Shown: piece after piece, positions 32,325 to 42,829 of the stretch
How positions within the stretch are numbered: the first letter of the stretch is position 1
Layout of the letters: each line of letters begins with the position of its first letter
DNA from: Undaria pinnatifida
Lineage: Eukaryota; Sar; Phaeophyceae; Laminariales; Alariaceae
NCBI GenBank assembly: GCA_012845835.1
Contig: JABAKD010000021.1
Span: 12,332,795 to 12,396,794, forward strand
Length of the DNA stretch: 64,000 nucleotides
Direction of reading: 5' to 3'
Notes under the pieces: generated by a model
Database searches by the model: none
Told to the model about the DNA's origin: nothing
What the model saw: the letters and a program-made list of their open reading frames with translations, nothing else
Made by a program: the position numbers and the translations under genes

Positions 32325-33207
32325 AGGAGGACAAGCGTTGGCGTGAAACTCAGAAGAGGAAGGTGGTGGTGGTGTGGATACCGACTGCGATGAAGAGAAC
32401 GGGGGCGGTGGAGAAAAGACTGACCTGGGCATGCTTTCCAGGCGTGCCATCAGGATGGCGGTTAGACCTGGGGAGTCCCAGAGCAGGGCTGAGGCAAGGA
32501 AACATGCTGCCAAAGACAGCGCCGGCGGGGTGGGGCGGGGCACCGACCTTGAGGTGGCGGACCTGCTCAGAAACCCTCCCCAGGATGCCACGCAGGTGGA
32601 GCTGGCATCAGCAGTGCTAAAAATAAGCACAGTTTTAGAGGATGAGGCGGCTGCAGACAAGCTGAAACGGGCGCGCTTGGACAAGCGTGAAAAGATCATC
32701 AACCTCCAAGGGGACTTGAACATGCTCACGGAACTGGGCATGGATGCCGAGGCCGCAGAGGTAAAACAAGAGCTGTTGACAGCTTTCCGGACACCAGCTG
32801 TAGTGCCCAGTCTTGCCGCCCCAGTGGTCGAATCTGCCGGTACGGCGGCGCCCGGCATTGCCGCCCGCGTGGAGACGCCTGCCCTTCCAGCCCCCTTGGC
32901 CGAACCAGCCCCCGCGGCGGCACCCGCCGCTGCGCTCGCCCCGGCCGCCTCCGTGCCCGAACCAGCCCACGCGTCGGCGCCCGCCCTTGCCGCCCCCATG
33001 GCAGAACCTGCGGTCGTGGAGGCGCCCGCCGCGGCGCTCGCCCCTGCCGCCCCCATGGCAGAACCTGCCGCCATGGAGACGCCCGCCGTCGAGACCCCCG
33101 TTGCCCAAGCGGCCGCCGCGGCGTCGCCCGCCCTTGCCGCCCCCATGGCAGAACCTGCCGGGGACTGCTCGCCAATTTGAGACGTCTGTGGCACCGGCAC
33201 CCCTCTG
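32325..33207 (+). repeat. Left arm (883 bp) of a near-perfect inverted repeat
   Basis: The arm begins at AGGAGGACAAGCG and ends at CACCCCTCTG. It pairs with 33221-34103 with equal length (883 bp each), apparently without indels at the points I checked, and with only scattered substitutions. The outer flank is family X-like DNA unrelated to gene C. Confidence 0.8.
32347..33180 (+). pseudogene. Inverted truncated copy of gene C
   Basis: The left arm of the hairpin repeats the second half of gene C in opposite orientation. The deduced protein (from about SEEEGGGG to GDCSPI) differs from the gene C copy at about a dozen positions of 268. It lacks the upstream exon and promoter side. It ends at TGA (33178-33180), where the other copy has TGG, a single-base difference. 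An antisense role is inference. Confidence 0.6.
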
Positions 33208-33211
33208 AACC

Positions 33212-34413
33212 CTATATGGGCAGAGGGGTGCCGGTGCCGTAGACGTCCCAAATTGGCGAGCAGTCCCCGGCAGGTTCTACCACGGGGGCGGCAAGGGCGG
33301 GCGACGCCGCGGCGGCCGCTTGGGCAACGGGGGTCTCGACGGCGGGCGTCTCCATGGCGGCAGGTTCTGCCATGGGGGCGGCAGGGGCGAGCGCCGCGGC
33401 GGGCGCCTCCACGGCCGCAGGTTCTGCCACGGGGGCGGCAGGGGCGGGCGCCGACGCGCGGGCTGGTTCGGGCACGGAGGCGGCCGGGGCGAGCGCAGCG
33501 GCGGGTGCCGCCGCGGGGGCTGGTTCGGCCAAGGGGGCTGGAAGGGCAGGCGTCTCCACGCGGGCGGCAATGCCGGGCGCCACCGTACCGGCAGATTCGA
33601 CCACTGGGGCGGCAAGGCTGGGCACTACAGCTGGTGTCCGGAAAGCTGTCAACAGCTCTTGTTTTACCTCTGCGGCCTCGGCATCCATGCCCAGTTCCGT
33701 GAGCATGTTCAAGTCCCCTTGGAGGTTGATGATCTTTTCACGCTTGTCCAAGCGCGCCCGTTTCAGCTTGTCTGCCGCTGCCTCATCCTCTAAAACTGTG
33801 CTTATTTTTAGCACTGCTGATGCCAGCTCCACCTGCGTGGCATCCTGGGGAGGGTTTTTGAGCAGGTCCACCACCTCACGGTCGGTGCCCCGCCCCACCC
33901 CGCCGGCGCTGTCTTTGGCAGCATGTTTCCTTGCCTCAGCCCTGCTCTGGGACTCCCCAGGTCCGACCGCCATCCTGATGGCACGCCTGGAAAGCATGCC
34001 CAGGTCAGTCTTTTCTCCACCGCCCCCGTTCTCTTCATCGCAGTCGGTATCCACACCACCACCACCTTCCTCTTCTGAGTTTCACGCCACCGCTTGTCCT
34101 CCTTTTCTTCTTGGGGCTGCTGTTGGGCGTTAAGGCCAAGTCGCTGTCTTCCGACGAACTAGGCCGGCCGAAGAGGGCGAACGTGAGGAAAAGGTCGTTG
34201 AGGTAGTCGTCCGGCATTGGGAGGTACTCCGTGGTTGTGTGTCCTCTATTTCCCTCTGCTTCCACCATCTCATCCACCAATGGAATTCCCGAAACGTCGG
34301 CGATCTTGACTTCTTTTTTGTTGCCGGGCTCGAGTTCCCACAGTTTTTGGTCGAGCTGTAGTGCGATGTCCTCCACTTGGATGCCTGAAGGAAGTTGATC
34401 ACCTACCAGGAGG
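33212..34413 (-). CDS. Gene C: acidic then Ala/Pro-rich protein of unknown family, 3' end in a hairpin
   Basis: Read on the minus strand. After an acceptor TCTCTTGCAG (AG at 34415-34414) the frame opens LLVGDQLPSGIQVEDIALQL and continues through an acidic region (MPDDYLNDLF, SSEDSD) to a basic cluster SSPKKKRRTS near 34095. Around 34055-34065 the protein-like frame shifts by +1 and continues as SEEEGGGGVDTDCDEEN, a helical segment (DKLKRARLDKREKIINLQ, AEAAEVKQELLTAF), then about 110 residues of Ala/Pro-rich sequence. The last codons cross into the 13-nt palindrome loop, where the stop lies, so the natural 3' end is probably lost. The frame change may be a short intron, a frameshift or programmed +1 slippage. 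No family was recognised; upstream exons were not found. Confidence 0.45.
33221..34103 (-). repeat. Right arm (883 bp) of the inverted repeat
   Basis: This is the mirror of 32325-33207, separated by a 13-bp loop (33208-33220). The outer end at 34103 lies inside the gene C coding region, so this arm is the parental side and the left arm is the duplicate. Confidence 0.8.
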
Positions 34414-34486
34414 CTGCAAGAGACAGACGACGAACGAAATGCAAAAAATACGATCCTGATGTCGACGACACACTGTCGCTTGCCCG

Positions 34487-34512
34487 TTTTTTTTTTTTTT
34501 TTTTTTTTTTTT
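34487..34512 (+). repeat. Poly(T) tract of 26
   Basis: Uninterrupted T run about 75 bases upstream of the gene C acceptor (an A run on the gene C strand). Confidence 0.8.
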
Positions 34513-35637
34513 CACGCATGAGCTGCCTTCTAAAACCGGAGCTTTACCTTCCAAGGCAAAAAAAAACACGGGTGACTGATAGTACCATGATGCGCGCTAT
34601 ATACGGTACACACCTAGACAGCGCGACCTTACCAAAGAGTTCAAAGTGGGAGGCGAAACAAGAACCAAGGTATCATAGCCTAAGGCTAAACCGAAAAAAT
34701 AGCGAAGTTATGGTCGCGGAGCAAATAACTCAGGACGTTACAAAAAAGTCGAGGTCTGACAAAAGAAAAAAAATGGTTCCGTTTATCGTCCAAGGCAACA
34801 GCGGAATGGGTTTTCGTAGCTCGGTTTTGCGAATTCCGACACGAAAAATTGTGTAGACATGGGAAAGGGGTTGACCCTAAAAATACGCGCTGACCAAAAA
34901 CAAAACAACACGAAGACAAAAAGTTATGGCAATTTCAAATAAATGCCAGTATATCCGCGACAATAACTTATTTTTTTGTCGGCGCGTGAAGTCCTACCAC
35001 AAAGCGCTTCGAATCACGTGTCAAAACTTCAAGGAAAAGAAACGACGAATTGGACTGCGAAAATACTGGACAAGCTGACGATATTTAGAGGGCGTGTCCT
35101 CGCTGTACGAGTTTTTGAAAATATGCCTGATTTTGAGCAATATTGTTGCATTTGTTCAAAATGGGTCTCATTTTTTGTCTTGTTTTTACGCAACAAATGA
35201 TTTCATCAATGTGTCAAAATGGCTTCGTTTATGTTTGGGATTCAGGAGAAGGGCCTGAATGCACCGGCACGGGCTGGTATTAGCCGTGAAGCTGCGCGTT
35301 GATTGGCTGATCATCACGGTAAGCGTATTATGGCCCAAGTCATCACCGTTCAAGAGGTAAAAGGCTTGTCAAGTGGATGTCGGATTTACACCCGGACCGA
35401 CTCGTAGTAGTGACGATGCAAGTAACCCGGGAAGCTTAACACGGACCAGTCAAATGGAGTTACTTGCGTCCAGAGAGGGCCCTGTCAACAAATGTAAATT
35501 TGGCGTCCAGGCTAAAAACGTGGTGTAAGTCCCGCGCTAACGGTATATTTCGAATAATCCTTCCAAATACTTTGATAATCCCCTTCAAACCCAATTTGAA
35601 TCAGTGTTTTGCGTTTCGTGTTTCCTTGCCTGATTTT

Positions 35638-35722
35638 TAACCCCTTTAGAGCCCCCGAACCCTTCCATATACTAAATCCAAGTAATGTCCCCAAAAACGG
35701 GTTTCCAGTTGTAAAGGAGTTA
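35638..35722 (+). mobile_element. MITE family D, short copy
   Basis: TAACCCCTTTAGAGCCCCCG at one end and TTTCCAGTTGTAAAGGAGTT at the other: short imperfect inverted ends (TAACCCCTTTA) about 85 bp apart. Confidence 0.5.
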
Positions 35723-36718
35723 ATAGCACTAGGGCCATATCTCGTGCTGGAGTTTTAACTTCACAGGACGACCATGTCTGGAGTCTAATTCAAAAAAAAA
35801 CTCTCACCCGCGGCTCGCCTTGGTGTTACCTTGGTGTTACTCGTTTCAACTTATCAACAAAAGCAAAGCTGAAGAACTCTGCAGGTTTGCCTGTGGCTGC
35901 CACATGCTGTACCCACCACGAATTCGCCGAATGTACACAACAACAGCCATTTCAAATCAATTTCGGATACAATTGTTCGCCACAGCTCCTTCTACGAGCT
36001 GTGCCTCATTCATAAAAACATCTCCATCACCCTGAGGCAACAGGTTTACCAGGTAAAAAAGTAAAAAAAAAACTCGCCTTGACAACAGTCATCGGTTTAA
36101 GGGTATCATTATTTTTTCTTGTATGCGCAATTTGGGTTCTGGGTGGAGGACGGGGCTCCACGAGTCAGAAGGATCAGAGCAAATACCTTCACCTGGTACC
36201 GTAGCATGTGTGGAGGACCATACAATCCCTCCGTGGTTTGTGCGGCGGCGACAAGACGAGAAGCGCGAACCGAAATGCGGGTGGTTGACGGCGATGGGGG
36301 GGGGGGGGGAGAATAGTCATCGGAATTGTCGGTACTGTACGCCGCCGTCGCTGATGAACCAACAAAGGCTACCTTGTGAAAGCCCTAGTGATCCCTCCCT
36401 GCTCTGCCATACCCTAGATTTGCGCGGGTCAACGAAAGTCTGCTGCAGTAAAATAAGCACGGAGCTCATAATCTACGTGCAACAGAAAACTGGATATTTA
36501 CTGTGGGGGAGACGACCAAAATCGAAACGGCTTCATGGCTCGATTGGAATGCGACACAATCTCGATCCTGCCGCGATACACCATTTCGTATTTTTTTATG
36601 CGGAAGCCTGACACTTGACGATGAGAGGCCGTGCCTTTATTCCTGCAGTACTTCCTGGGCACTGACAGCAAGATTGGTTATTGTTCGTTTTCGTCAGCGA
36701 AAGGCATGCTGTTGAATA

Positions 36719-36885
36719 TCAGGCTATCAAAGCTCGCTCGCACACGCGCACTTCTTTGAGACGCCGCGAACGTGTGCCTCCTGATCTGTCGTAGAGGTGA
36801 TCATGCTTTTGCTTGATCACCCGCTGAGTTTCGGTGACCCTGATCCAAAGTGCTCTATTCTTGCCGTCGTAGAGCTTCGGCGGTC
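36719..36885 (-). CDS. Gene D last exon
   Basis: Acceptor CTCTCTCATGTTGCAG (AG at 36887-36886) is followed by two bases completing a Gly codon, then PPKLYDGKNRALWIRVTETQ and a basic helix, ending with a stop at 36721-36719. The entry phase (two bases first) fits the exit of the exon at 37833-37962. The family was not recognised. Confidence 0.45.
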
Positions 36886-37832
36886 CTGCAACATGAGAGA
36901 GGGGTCGGTTGTCTGAGTTGCAGTCAAGTTTGTGTCTCGAGTCTCTCGCGCATGTTTTTGACATGGGTGCGTGGTCTTTGCTGCGGATTGTTACCCTTTG
37001 TATGCGCCTGTCGCATGATGAAATTCGAGTAGTTGTTTTTCATGGATGTCGCTGATGCGCAGAATACAACTTATGGCGTTTACGTCTTCGCTGCGGGCTA
37101 CGATGGGCCGGACGAACGAGCTATCCTACAGCAGCGTTGACTGCTGGGCTCATCGAGTACAGGCAGAACGAGCAAACAATATGAACGGATCAATCTTGCT
37201 TCGTTTGATGATGGTTGGCAACGAAGGGAGACTGCTGCTGGTGGGCGTTGTGGTATCTGCATGTTTTTACATGTGCGTGTAGGCAGGTTGATCTCTTTCA
37301 TGGGAACGGAATTCATAGTTGTCCCTCCACCGCCGGAACACGTGTGCTCGAATTCCTAGAGACTGATGTTGCTGCCGCTACATCAGCTGGTAATGATACT
37401 GAACTCATGAGGGTATTTTCGCTCTACATAGGACTGGAGGATACTTGTCGCGCTTCTTCGCACGCTGGCGTGGGTCAGCGGGCGGGGCGGCAGGGCCTCC
37501 TGGCCTGGTCGATTCACATTCGTACTTCGTCACTACTCGCACTGCTGTGTCGGAAGCGGTGACATGCAGCGCGTGTGTCGTGCAACTGCTTCGTTACAAC
37601 TCGCCTACTCCGTCTATGATGCCTTGCCTCAGCCGATAGGGTGGTCTCCCTCGGCACCTATGTATGATTGCTTGGTATCATAGGTCACAGACTCGGTTTT
37701 ATAGTCAAAATAAACCAGTATGGCCATCAAGTTGAGAGCTATTGTTATGTTAATATTAGTATGAATACGTTATTATATTTCGAACGGATAGGGTACTCTC
37801 AGATTTCACATCTTTGTTGCCCTGAAACTCAC

Positions 37833-37962
37833 CGTTTGGGGAAGACTGTCCTATCACCTCCTTCGTTAGCCATTTCGGCAACTGGTAGTCATGGTCGTCC
37901 ATCCACATAAAAAATCCAGGCACTACAAAGTCCTTGTAGGACTCAGACGCCTTCGAGTTGCG
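37833..37962 (-). CDS. Gene D penultimate exon
   Basis: It ends with CCAAACG|GTGAGT, a strong donor, leaving one base that joins GA of the next exon to give Gly. The peptide includes SKASESYKDFVVPGFFMWMD and HDYQLPKWLTKEV, which looks like a folded domain rather than low complexity. The 5' edge is uncertain: an acceptor CAAGACCAG precedes 37962, but the frame is open to 37995 and there reads NGAGKTF, a Walker A-like string, directly after an in-frame TAA (37998-37996). Either the exon starts after the AG or the gene is decayed. The gene could extend upstream; no earlier exon was secured. Confidence 0.45.
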
Positions 37963-38099
37963 CTGGTCTTGGGAAAATGTCTTTCCCGCACCGTTTTATA
38001 CCATTGCAAGCAATATTACACAGCACAGTTTTGAATTGCGGTCAGTATTGACTTGCTTTTTTTCGCCGTAACGCTTGCCACCAGCCTTTTAACGCCTCA

Positions 38100-38172
38100 T
38101 TCGAAAACGTCGTTGTTTTCCAGCTTGAATATGTTGTTTTCCAGCTTGAATGTGTTGTTTTCCAGCTTGAGT
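38100..38172 (+). repeat. 20-bp tandem repeat, three units
   Basis: Three units of TTGTTTTCCAGCTTGAATRT in a row. Confidence 0.6.
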
Positions 38173-38712
38173 GCGACAGTGGCCATTGTGGTCTGCGTGT
38201 TGGCCTTGAGGCTGACGGCAGTGTAAGTTCAGATGAAAATGCGAGCTGCGCGAATGCCACAGCGCGGGCAAGTTTTTTGTTTGTATTTCACTCCCGCTCC
38301 GGACACGCCCACGAATCTTACTGAGAACTATTAGCAAAAAAACTATTCATTATTATAGAGAACCCGGTTCATTATAGTCTAAGGGTCGTCGATCCGATTC
38401 CGCCCGTCTGATTCTGTCGTCCAAAAATCAAGCTCATTTTCTGTTTCGGATGCCGTGTTATAAGAGATGGCCTGATCGTACGTATTTGATACTGCTCTCT
38501 GTGAGTACAAAAATTGATACATCTCCGACACGAGGAGTACGTATGATATGATACGGCATTTACTAGTGAATACCGGTACAGCGGTATGTTACGTAACAAC
38601 AATACGCCGAGCTTTAGGCCTCTACGAGAGCAAGGTCTCGCGTATTTTTCCGGTTTCGATATGATATGCTTCTTACCTCGATTCATTGTATCATACCTCT
38701 GGTGTCGCAATA

Positions 38713-38860
38713 ATCTTCAATTCTTCCCCCTTCAATCTCCCACCTCTCAACAGCAGCGGTTCCGTACGTGCTAGCCAAACACCCCATCTTCAATTCTTCC
38801 CCCTTCAAACTCCCACCACTCAACAGCAGCGGTTCCGTACGTGCTAGTCGAACACCCACC
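38713..38860 (+). repeat. 74-bp tandem duplication
   Basis: ATCTTCAATTCTTCCCCCTT to GTACGTGCTAG is repeated, starting at 38713 and 38787. Confidence 0.6.
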
Positions 38861-39101
38861 AGTTTTCTGTACCCTGCTTTATTCGCTTTGCTTTTTTGCT
38901 ACCCTCCGTTTCCTTCCTTCTCTTCTGAATGATCGAGCTCACCTCAACTAACTCGCTATCTCGTACTAAAATATCCCCTCATAAACACGCACTCAAATTT
39001 ATTTCCGATTTATTCCCGTCCGCAAACCCCAGATTTCCTAGCTTGTATCTTGTACATAAAAGTTTTTCTAACAATGCCAGATATGTATATATACACATAC
39101 C

Positions 39102-39470
39102 GGTCGCCACGGTGGCGTATCAGGTTATCCTCGAGCCTGGTATAGGTCAGTTTCGTGAGTTCGAATCCCCCCGAGTGCATACTTGTACTCGTATAAATTC
39201 GTGGGGACTTTTTCTTGTGCACATGTTGACTTGCGGAACGCGCGAGAGCGTGAGTTAGCAACACTTGGTGGAGAATCGACGAGCATTGGATCGCTGAACC
39301 CTATGCGCGATGAAAAATTGAAGGCAAGAACCGGGGGGAAAGAAGGGACGACACCTGTGACCACGGCTTGTCCAGAAGCTGGAAAGTAAATGTGTGTGGG
39401 GAAAAAGAAAAATACAAATATATCCCACGGCTTGTCCAGAAGCCGGAAAGTAAATGTGTGGAAAAAAAAT
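39102..39470 (+). mobile_element. tRNA-derived SINE, copy 2, with duplicated 3' end
   Basis: A box at 39113-39124 and B box AGTTCGAATCC at 39158-39168 are intact. The body ends near 39412 with an A-rich tail; the last 45 bases (CACGGCTTGTCCAGAAGC...) are repeated at 39424-39470. Confidence 0.75.
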
Positions 39471-39480
39471 ACAATTAGTC

Positions 39481-39650
39481 TATATATACCCTGATACACT
39501 GCAGTTGTAAGGGGAGTCGCCGACCTATATCCTTCGTGAGGACACACAACCCGTAATACGCGAGATCGGAGTATCACACACAGCTTGCAAAGATGAGTTT
39601 CGACAAAATCTTCGATCTCACAGCTGGAGTGTATTTTCATTTTTTTTACT
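39481..39650 (+). repeat. Family X copy 4 (truncated)
   Basis: Plus-orientation copy between two tRNA-derived SINEs, with GTCGCCGACCTATATCC, CACACAGCTTGCAAAGATG and GATCTCACAGCTGGAGTG. Confidence 0.6.
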
Positions 39651-39690
39651 ATAGACTATATTTAACATTTTTACTTTTTTATATATGTTT

Positions 39691-39989
39691 CACACTTTTA
39701 CTTTCCAGCTTCTGGACAAGCCGTGGTCACAGGTGTCGTCCCTTCTCCGCCGGTTTTTGCCTTCAATTTTTCATCGTGCAGACGCAGTGTCCAGCAATCC
39801 CACTGCTCGTCGATCTTTCACACGAGAGTGTTGCTAACTCACGCTCGCTCGCTTTCCACAAATCAAAATGTGCACAAGAAAAGTCTCCACGAAATTTTAC
39901 GAGAATGCACGCGGGGGAGCTCGAACACACGAAACTGACCCATGCCAGGCTCGAGGATAGCCTGATATTTATACGCCACCGGGGCGACC
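39691..39989 (-). mobile_element. tRNA-derived SINE, copy 3 (inverted)
   Basis: The same order on the minus strand: head from 39989 (GGTCGCCCCGG), body, 3' end at about 39691. The B box is diverged (TGTTCGAGCTC), so pol III promotion is probably lost. Confidence 0.7.
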
Positions 39990-40101
39990 GGCCATATATA
40001 CATTAGACTGGTATCATACATCGTACATACGGGCTCGACAAAATTAAGGGCGATGCTCATCTTTGCAAGCTGCGTTTTTTGTACGGCGAGTACGAGTATT
40101 G

Positions 40102-40650
40102 CCAGAGTGTATGTTCTTCGCACTGATATATTTCCACCCCACTACACCTAGCACAAGTGTCCGTGTCGATGCGTCCTGCTATATACAGAGACAAACTCTG
40201 TGCCACAAGCTACAAGATACACAAACACGATTGATACATTGAGCAGTGTGTGTTCTTCGCGTTTAACTGATATTCCCGGCCATCCGCATGCAGCACAAGC
40301 TGTGTCCGTGCCGATCCTTCCTAGAGAAGCGAAATCTGATGATGTAGTCAAAGACTGCTAGCCAGGGATAGATACTGCGGTCGCGCCGGTGGCGTATCAG
40401 GTTATCCTCGAGCCTGGTATAGGCCAGTAAGATAGAGATACAAATATACACACACGAATGTTGCATATAGCAGTGTGTGTTCTTCACGTTTAACTGATAT
40501 TTCCGGCCATCCACACCCTCCAGCGCAAGCAGTGTCCGTGCCGATCCCTTCTAAAGGAGCGAGCTTTGATTGTGCGGTCAAAGACTACTGGCCAGGGATA
40601 GATATTGCGGTCGCCCCGGTGGCGTCTCGGGTTATCCTCGAGCCTGGTAT
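40102..40650 (+). repeat. Segmental triplication containing SINE heads
   Basis: A segment beginning GTGTGTTCTTCGCG..TTAACTGATAT and containing GTGTCCGTGCCGATCC occurs at about 40102 (diverged), 40244 and 40471 (period 227). The second copy carries a SINE head, the third a whole SINE. Confidence 0.5.
40379..40427 (+). mobile_element. tRNA-derived SINE head only
   Basis: Only the tRNA-like head with the A box is present (GGTCGCGCCGG to AGGCCAG). It sits in a tandem duplication whose other copy carries the complete element at 40609. Confidence 0.6.
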
Positions 40651-40903
40651 AGGTCTTTTTTGTGAGTTGGAGTCCCCCCGAGTGCATACTCGTACAAATT
40701 CGTAGGGACTTTTTTATGTGCACTAATTGACTTGCGGAAAGCGCGAGAGCGTGAGTTAGCACCCCTGGATGAACATCGACGAGCAGTGGGGTCGCTGAAC
40801 CCTATGCGCGATGGAAATTAAAGGCCAGAACGGGGGGGAAATAAAGGGCGACACCACCACCTCTGACCACGGCTTGTCCAGAAGCTGGAAAGTAGAAGTG
40901 TGA
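40609..40903 (+). mobile_element. tRNA-derived SINE, copy 4
   Basis: Head with A-box variant TGGCGTCTCGGG and B-box variant AGTTGGAGTCC; the body is as in the other copies. It lacks the A-rich tail, being joined to a fragment of the (AAC)n SINE. Confidence 0.65.
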
Positions 40904-40907
40904 ATTG

Positions 40908-40960
40908 CTGTGACCATGGACTTGATTATGCGAGTCATTGCGAGAACAACGCCAACAACA
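40908..40960 (+). mobile_element. 3' fragment of the (AAC)n-tailed SINE
   Basis: The fragment TGTGACCATGGACTTGATTA then GCGAGAACAACGCCAACAAC matches the 3' end of the family and directly abuts the end of a tRNA-derived SINE at 40609-40903. Confidence 0.5.
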
Positions 40961-41940
40961 CATCGCAAATGCAGCAAGGTGACTGATTGACTATGCAATG
41001 CCAACCGCAATGAACGTGCGGGTAAAAAATTGTGCAAGCCAGCACACCAGTCTATTCGCAACAACAAAAGTAAGGTCATTCGGCCAAGCAATGCCAAACG
41101 CGATGGTGAATACGAGAGCCAGCGGGACACGAACAACACGCCATAGACACTTCACAAACCAAAAAGTGTAAAATATTGAGAGTAGGAAATCTGCGGTTTG
41201 TGGAACGGGAATCAATGTTGAATATACTTGGAAGGCATGCTTTTGAGGGGATGAGGAGATGTTCTAGTACGAGATAGCGAGCTGGTTGAGGTGAGCGTCG
41301 TCATTCAGGAGAGAAGGAAGGATACGGAGGGTAGCACAAAAGCGAAGCGGATACAGCAGGGTCCAAGGGAGTGATGGGTGTCTGATTAGCACTTTCGGAA
41401 CCAGGCAAGACGAAAACGGAAAAGAAGGAAATATATGAAAATTAAAAAAAAGGGAGGAAAAGCACGCAGCAGGGGAAGGGGGCAGGGATACCCAGGACAC
41501 GAGACATCGAGTTAAACTATACACGGCAAGACATAAAACTAACGACCTACTGCAGTAAGCCAAAACAGACAACCAGTGGCAAAGCAGATCAGGGGTGCGT
41601 GTTACGCGTTACACGTTTATTGGCGTTCGCATATTGAGACGTTTGCAAGAATATGTGACGTTCTCGGTTTTTCAAATGACCCCTGGATGAAAAAACCTCC
41701 GTAGAATGTGAAAACCCCTCCATGATCGCTTTGGCTGCCACTGCGACTGAATGCAGCATGACACCTGGATGATGGATAACAGTTAGTAAGTAGCCCACGT
41801 GCAAAACTTGAAACAGTTAGGACGGGGCTGAGGGTGACCCATCCCCTGATATACATGCACCTGGTCAGGTTTAGCGGGTGACGATCGCGAGCGACGTTCA
41901 CACAACGACGTTCGCACAATTGGCGCTTTTGAGGCGAAGG

Positions 41941-42056
41941 CCGGACGTTCGTACTTTTGTTAGCCGTAACACGCATCCCTGAATCAGATTACGTGACCAA
42001 ACGTTCGTATTTCTGTTAGCCATAACACGCATCTCTGAAGCAGATTACGTGACCCA
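41941..42056 (+). repeat. 58-bp tandem duplication
   Basis: ACGTTCGTA.TT.TGTTAGCC followed by TAACACGCATC.CTGAA and CAGATTACGTGACC, twice. Confidence 0.6.
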
Positions 42057-42301
42057 ACCAGCGTCGGGAGCAGTGCGCGTACCGGGCTCCGACTTCAGCT
42101 GGTGTCGGAGTAGGAGCAGTGCCGCATGGTCACTGCAAACATCCGAAACCCTTCAAGTGCTGAGCTTTCACAGCATTGTGTTGAACCTCGAACTTGTGCA
42201 ACTACTGTACACGCCTCCATTTTAGTCGCGAAAATACTGGAACCCTTTCTTCCCTCGTCGACTCGCATCGAATTACGCCTATCCACGCTGCTATTAATAG
42301 G

Positions 42302-42508
42302 CGCTACTTAAGTTCTACGCATATAATAGAAAGGTGAGGAATGTCCGTCGGCTTTTTGCAGATTGGCGGCATTTGTAGCTTTTATTTCACCAGGACTTAT
42401 ATCACGCTACTTAGAGTTCTACGCATATAATAGGAAGGTGAGGAATGTCCGTCGGCTTTTTGCAGATTGGCGGCATTTGTAGTTTTTATTTCACCAGGAC
42501 TTATATCA
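42302..42508 (+). repeat. 103-bp tandem duplication, nearly identical copies
   Basis: Copies at 42302-42404 and 42405-42508; both contain GGTGAGGAATGTCCGTCGGC and TTTCACCAGGACTTATATCA. Differences are few, so the duplication is recent. Confidence 0.7.
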
Positions 42509-42829
42509 CACCACGGGTATGTTTCGTGAATTGCCAACATGACCAGAGATATATTTTATAAAAAATATTTCAAGGACGTCAGCCGTGAGTTCGACGAATT
42601 TCAGGTCAAAACTCATCTTTGCAAGCTGCGTTGTTGGTACTTGCAATATACTATGTGGGTGGGTTTTTAATGGGAGAGGTCCTGTTTTTTGTCCACTATA
42701 ATGGTAAGTGTTGGTATGTATACTTTAGGTGTAGACCAGAGGTATATTATATCGCTTGGTGTATAATGCCTGCTGGTGCGTTGTTAGTCGTCGTACAGCA
42801 GTATCATACTATTAAATTTTTTTCATATT

